Part shown: in pieces, positions 5,403 to 7,402 of the stretch
Numbering within the stretch: position 1 is the stretch's first letter
How the letters are laid out: the number at the start of each line of letters is the position of its first letter
Origin: CAZMUQ01 sp964569845
Lineage (GTDB): Archaea > Thermoproteota > Bathyarchaeia > Hecatellales > Hecatellaceae
Direction: 5' to 3'
Assembly: GCA_964569845.1 (NCBI GenBank)
Contig: CAZMUQ010000047.1
Span: 1-7,402 of the forward strand
DNA: 7,402 nt
Position numbers and translations under genes: made by a program
Notes under the pieces: generated by a model
Database searches by the model: none
What the model was told of the DNA's origin: nothing
The model's input: the letters and a program-made list of their open reading frames with translations, nothing else

Positions 5403-6815
5403 TTAGATTAATGGTTTTTTATCTTGCCAAGGAGAAATCTTTTCAAAGGCTTTTGATGCTTGTAGAACACCTAAATCATCACCATACCTTCCGACGATTT
5501 GAAGACCTACTGGAAGACCTTCCTTTGTAAACCCGCAAGGTATGGAAGCTGCAGGTTGTCCTGTAAAGTTAAACGGGTATGTAAAAGGCATCCAATCAAT
5601 AAAACCTACATTTCTTCCATTAATTTTTGTTGGACCTAAACCCTCTTCAATTTTAAATGGGGGAATTGCTGTTGTAGGTGTTAGAAGAAAATCATATTTT
5701 TTAAATATTTTTCTAATTTTATTCCACAGCTGATTTCTTTTTACTTCAACCTTAATGTAATCTTTAACTGATATTGATTCACCATACTGTAAAAAGCTTA
5801 AGTATGCTGGATAAGCACAATTTTTCCACCTATCCAGCATACCCTCAACTTCTATAAAAGTTAAAGTTTCAGAAACAACCTTAATAATAAGTTCTTCATC
5901 TATTTTTGGTAAACTTATCTTAACCTCTTCAACATCACAACCAGCTTTACAAAAAGAAAAAGCAGCTTTTTCCACTATATCTTTAACCTCAGGTTCCACT
6001 ATAGCATAACCTAAATCAGAAGAAAAAGCAAACTTTTTTCCTTCAACACTTTTATCTAAATTTTTAAGGAAATCTAGTTTCTCCCTAAAGTTTAGAGAAA
6101 GCCTATCTCTATCATCAGGTCCTGCTATTATATTCATTATTAAGGCTGCATCTTCAACGGTTCTTGATAGTACACCATCTGTATGAAGACCTTGAAAAAT
6201 TGGTAGAGAAGGGTAAGAAGGAACACGTCCAGTAGAAGGCTTAAAACCGTAAACACCACAAAAAGCTGCAGGAATTCTTATTGACCCTCCACCATCATTT
6301 CCAATTGAAGCTGGCCCCATACCAGTAGCTACAGCAGCAGCTGAACCTCCACTTGAACCTCCAGGTGTTCTTGTTTTATTCCAAGGATTTTTTGTAACAC
6401 CAAATAGGGGGTTATCTGTGATTGCTATTAAGCCAAACTCTGGTAAATTTGTTTTTCCAAGGATTATTGCTCCAGCATTTTTTAACCTCTCTACAACAAT
6501 AGCATCTTCACTAGGAATGTAATGTTCAAACAATTTAGAACCATAGGTTGTTCTAATACCCTTAGTTTGAATATTGTCTTTGATTGTTAAAGGTATACCC
6601 GGTAAAGGTTTAACTTCACCCTTTTCCACAGCTTTTTCAGCTTCTTCAGCTTCCCTAAAAACATTGTTATTCAAAGTTACAACAGCATTTAACTCAGGGT
6701 TAACCTTTTTAACCTGGTTAACTATAGCTTCAACAACCTTAACAGGTGAAAGCTTCCCATCATAAATAGCCTTAGAAAGCTCTAAAATACTCATCCAGCA
6801 AATATCTTTTATCAT
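5403..6815 (-). CDS. amidase-signature family hydrolase
   Basis: This 470-residue enzyme belongs to the amidase signature family, which hydrolyses C-N amide bonds with a Ser-cisSer-Lys triad. Lys79 lies in LTIKDNIQ, cis-Ser154 in PGGSSGGSAAA (151-161), and the nucleophile Ser178 in GNDGGGSIRIPA (172-183). These coincide in number with the Lys79/Ser154/Ser178 triad of Staphylococcus GatA. The C-terminal block GQPAASIPCGFTKEGLPVGL (419-438) is also typical. The segment FTYPFNFTGQPAAS is more like general amidases than GatA, and no gatB or gatC is nearby, so a tRNA amidotransferase role is not favoured. No signal peptide is seen, so it is probably cytoplasmic. The start is unsure: ATG 6815 has no spaced ribosome site, Met8 (6794) is an alternative, and an out-of-frame ATG with a better site lies 13 nt upstream. 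It follows cas6 on the same strand after 97 nt. The substrate is unknown. Confidence 0.9.
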   Translation of the reverse strand: MIKDICWMSILELSKAIYDGKLSPVKVVEAIVNQVKKVNPELNAVVTLNNNVFREAEEAEKAVEKGEVKPLPGIPLTIKDNIQTKGIRTTYGSKLFEHYIPSEDAIVVERLKNAGAIILGKTNLPEFGLIAITDNPLFGVTKNPWNKTRTPGGSSGGSAAAVATGMGPASIGNDGGGSIRIPAAFCGVYGFKPSTGRVPSYPSLPIFQGLHTDGVLSRTVEDAALIMNIIAGPDDRDRLSLNFREKLDFLKNLDKSVEGKKFAFSSDLGYAIVEPEVKDIVEKAAFSFCKAGCDVEEVKISLPKIDEELIIKVVSETLTFIEVEGMLDRWKNCAYPAYLSFLQYGESISVKDYIKVEVKRNQLWNKIRKIFKKYDFLLTPTTAIPPFKIEEGLGPTKINGRNVGFIDWMPFTYPFNFTGQPAASIPCGFTKEGLPVGLQIVGRYGDDLGVLQASKAFEKISPWQDKKPLI

Positions 6816-6828
6816 CCCTAATCAACAT
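6772..6828 (-). other. possible 18-codon upstream ORF overlapping the amidase start
   Basis: On the minus strand an ATG at 6828-6826 follows TTGAGG with a 5-nt gap, a better ribosome site than the amidase ATG has. It encodes MLIRDDKRYLLDEYFRAF and stops at 6774-6772, inside the amidase gene in another frame. It could act as a regulatory leader that lowers amidase translation, or it may be chance. The peptide resembles nothing I recognise. Confidence 0.2.
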
Positions 6829-6853
6829 AAAAACCTCAAGTTAAACATAAAAA
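6824..6853. repeat. two copies of a 10-nt direct repeat before the amidase gene
   Basis: AACATAAAAA occurs at 6824-6833 and again at 6844-6853, with a 20-nt period. On the minus strand each reads TTTTTATGTT. The distal copy overlaps a TATA-like stretch (TTTTTTAT, 6855-6848) and the proximal copy contains the upstream-ORF ATG. The repeat may simply reflect AT-rich composition. The rest of the 98-nt spacer (6816-6913) shows nothing further. Confidence 0.35.
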
Positions 6854-6913
6854 ACTTTAGTAGAAAGCTAACCATCAATTTTCCAGTAAAGGGTTGAAGG
6901 TAGCTTAAAGTTT

Positions 6914-7402
6914 TTAATCTTCATACTCTAAAGGCCTATATTCTACCATCCCAAACCCTGCAGTTCGGCCGCCACCAACATGAGAATACTCACCAAACCT
7001 TAGAAGAGTATCCAAGGTTTTAGCGCAACTTTTATCGTAAAGGTCTCCTGGAAGGTTAAAGTGAACTTTACCTATAAAACCTGAAACCCACTTATTACTG
7101 GTAGGATGCTCATAAACCCTAACAGTTTTAATCCCACCAGGAAAACCTGAAACAACTAAACCTCCAGCTTCAACCCAGCCAAGAAAACTTTCAAGCTTTA
7201 AACCTCCACCATAAAAAGCCCTCCAAAGCCTAGCCAAACTTCTAGCAAGCAAAATAGGTTCAGGTAAAGGATGAAACCTAAACTGAGATTTAGCTAGACT
7301 AAAACCTCTACCAAACCTTGAAGGGTAAGCTTTAAGCATAGCTTGAGGTGTACGCCTAAAAAAGCATGGACTCCTAAACCTTAAACTAAAACTTTTAACA
7401 GG
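6914..7402 (-). CDS. cas6: Cas6-type CRISPR pre-crRNA endoribonuclease, 5' part beyond the window edge
   Basis: The frame stays open to the window edge, so at least 162 residues are visible and the N-terminus is missing; the internal ATG at 7339 is not the start. The protein is a RAMP-fold family member of the Cas6 C-terminal type (PF10040-like), which cuts CRISPR repeat RNA into crRNAs. Near the visible N-terminal side is FRSPCFFRR, the usual strand motif of the family, followed by a helical stretch PLPEPILLARSLARLWRAF. The segment SGFIGKVHFNL then leads to RFGEYSHVGGGRTAGFGMVE, the glycine-rich RNA-binding loop and end strand of Cas6. The catalytic residues, usually in the N-terminal half, cannot be checked. 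No cas neighbour or CRISPR repeat lies in the window, so type and activity are unknown. Without the rest of the locus, a diverged RAMP protein remains possible. Confidence 0.8.
   Translation of the reverse strand, partial: PVKSFSLRFRSPCFFRRTPQAMLKAYPSRFGRGFSLAKSQFRFHPLPEPILLARSLARLWRAFYGGGLKLESFLGWVEAGGLVVSGFPGGIKTVRVYEHPTSNKWVSGFIGKVHFNLPGDLYDKSCAKTLDTLLRFGEYSHVGGGRTAGFGMVEYRPLEYED

Noticed and set aside
5403..6815. GatA subunit of the tRNA amidotransferase
   Set aside because: The triad spacing matches GatA, but it is shared across the amidase family; the C-terminal region looks like a general amidase and gatB/gatC are absent nearby.
6816..6913. CRISPR repeat or leader downstream of cas6
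   Set aside because: Only a 10-nt A-rich repeat occurs twice; there is no repeat-spacer periodicity of the expected size.
6955..6968. Start of cas6 at ATG 7339 giving a complete small 141-residue protein
   Set aside because: The frame remains open upstream to 7402 and encodes the conserved FRSPCFFRR segment, so the gene is cut by the window edge.

Overview
The window looks like a piece of an archaeal chromosome, AT-rich by eye, from an organism that is probably anaerobic or microaerophilic. The best lineage evidence is a winged-helix/CTP-dependent riboflavin kinase, an architecture known from Archaea. Supporting signs are Shine-Dalgarno sites of the GGTGA/GGAGG type, several TTG starts backed by such sites, and an oxygen-sensitive class of [4Fe-4S]/FAD dehydratase. 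The species cannot be named from this sequence; an uncultivated Thermoproteota-type archaeon is a reasonable guess only.

Layout: (1) 1-1274, plus strand: a TATA-like promoter and an acyl-CoA dehydrogenase. (2) 4728-1271, minus strand: four tightly packed co-directional genes in the order 4-hydroxybutyryl-CoA dehydratase-like protein, endonuclease V, RbkR-type riboflavin kinase/regulator, and M50 (site-2 type) membrane metalloprotease. The gaps are 27, 2 and 27 nt, so they probably form one operon. Its last stop codon overlaps that of the convergent acyl-CoA dehydrogenase. (3) 4729-4849: a divergent promoter region with a 6-3-6 inverted repeat. (4) 4850-5353, plus strand: a stand-alone two-CBS-domain protein. 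(5) 5354-5402: a convergent spacer with an 8-bp hairpin. (6) 6815-5403, minus strand: an amidase-signature hydrolase. (7) 7402-6914, minus strand: the C-terminal part of a Cas6-type pre-crRNA endoribonuclease running off the right edge.

How the genes may work together: the acyl-CoA dehydrogenase (FAD) and the 4-hydroxybutyryl-CoA dehydratase homologue (FAD plus Fe-S) are both flavoenzymes of CoA-thioester metabolism, and the best-known members of both families make crotonyl-CoA. A flavin kinase that probably doubles as a flavin-biosynthesis repressor lies between them, giving the left 5 kb a flavin/acyl-CoA theme. Endonuclease V (DNA or RNA inosine processing), the membrane protease and the amidase show no evident tie to it. 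The Cas6 fragment suggests that a CRISPR-Cas locus begins or ends at the right edge, but no array is visible inside the window.

No clearly novel multi-gene system is seen. The points most worth a second look are an Asp-to-Glu change at a metal-ligand position of endonuclease V, a third cysteine beside the Fe-S ligands of the dehydratase, the divergent palindrome, and a short overlapping upstream ORF at the amidase start.
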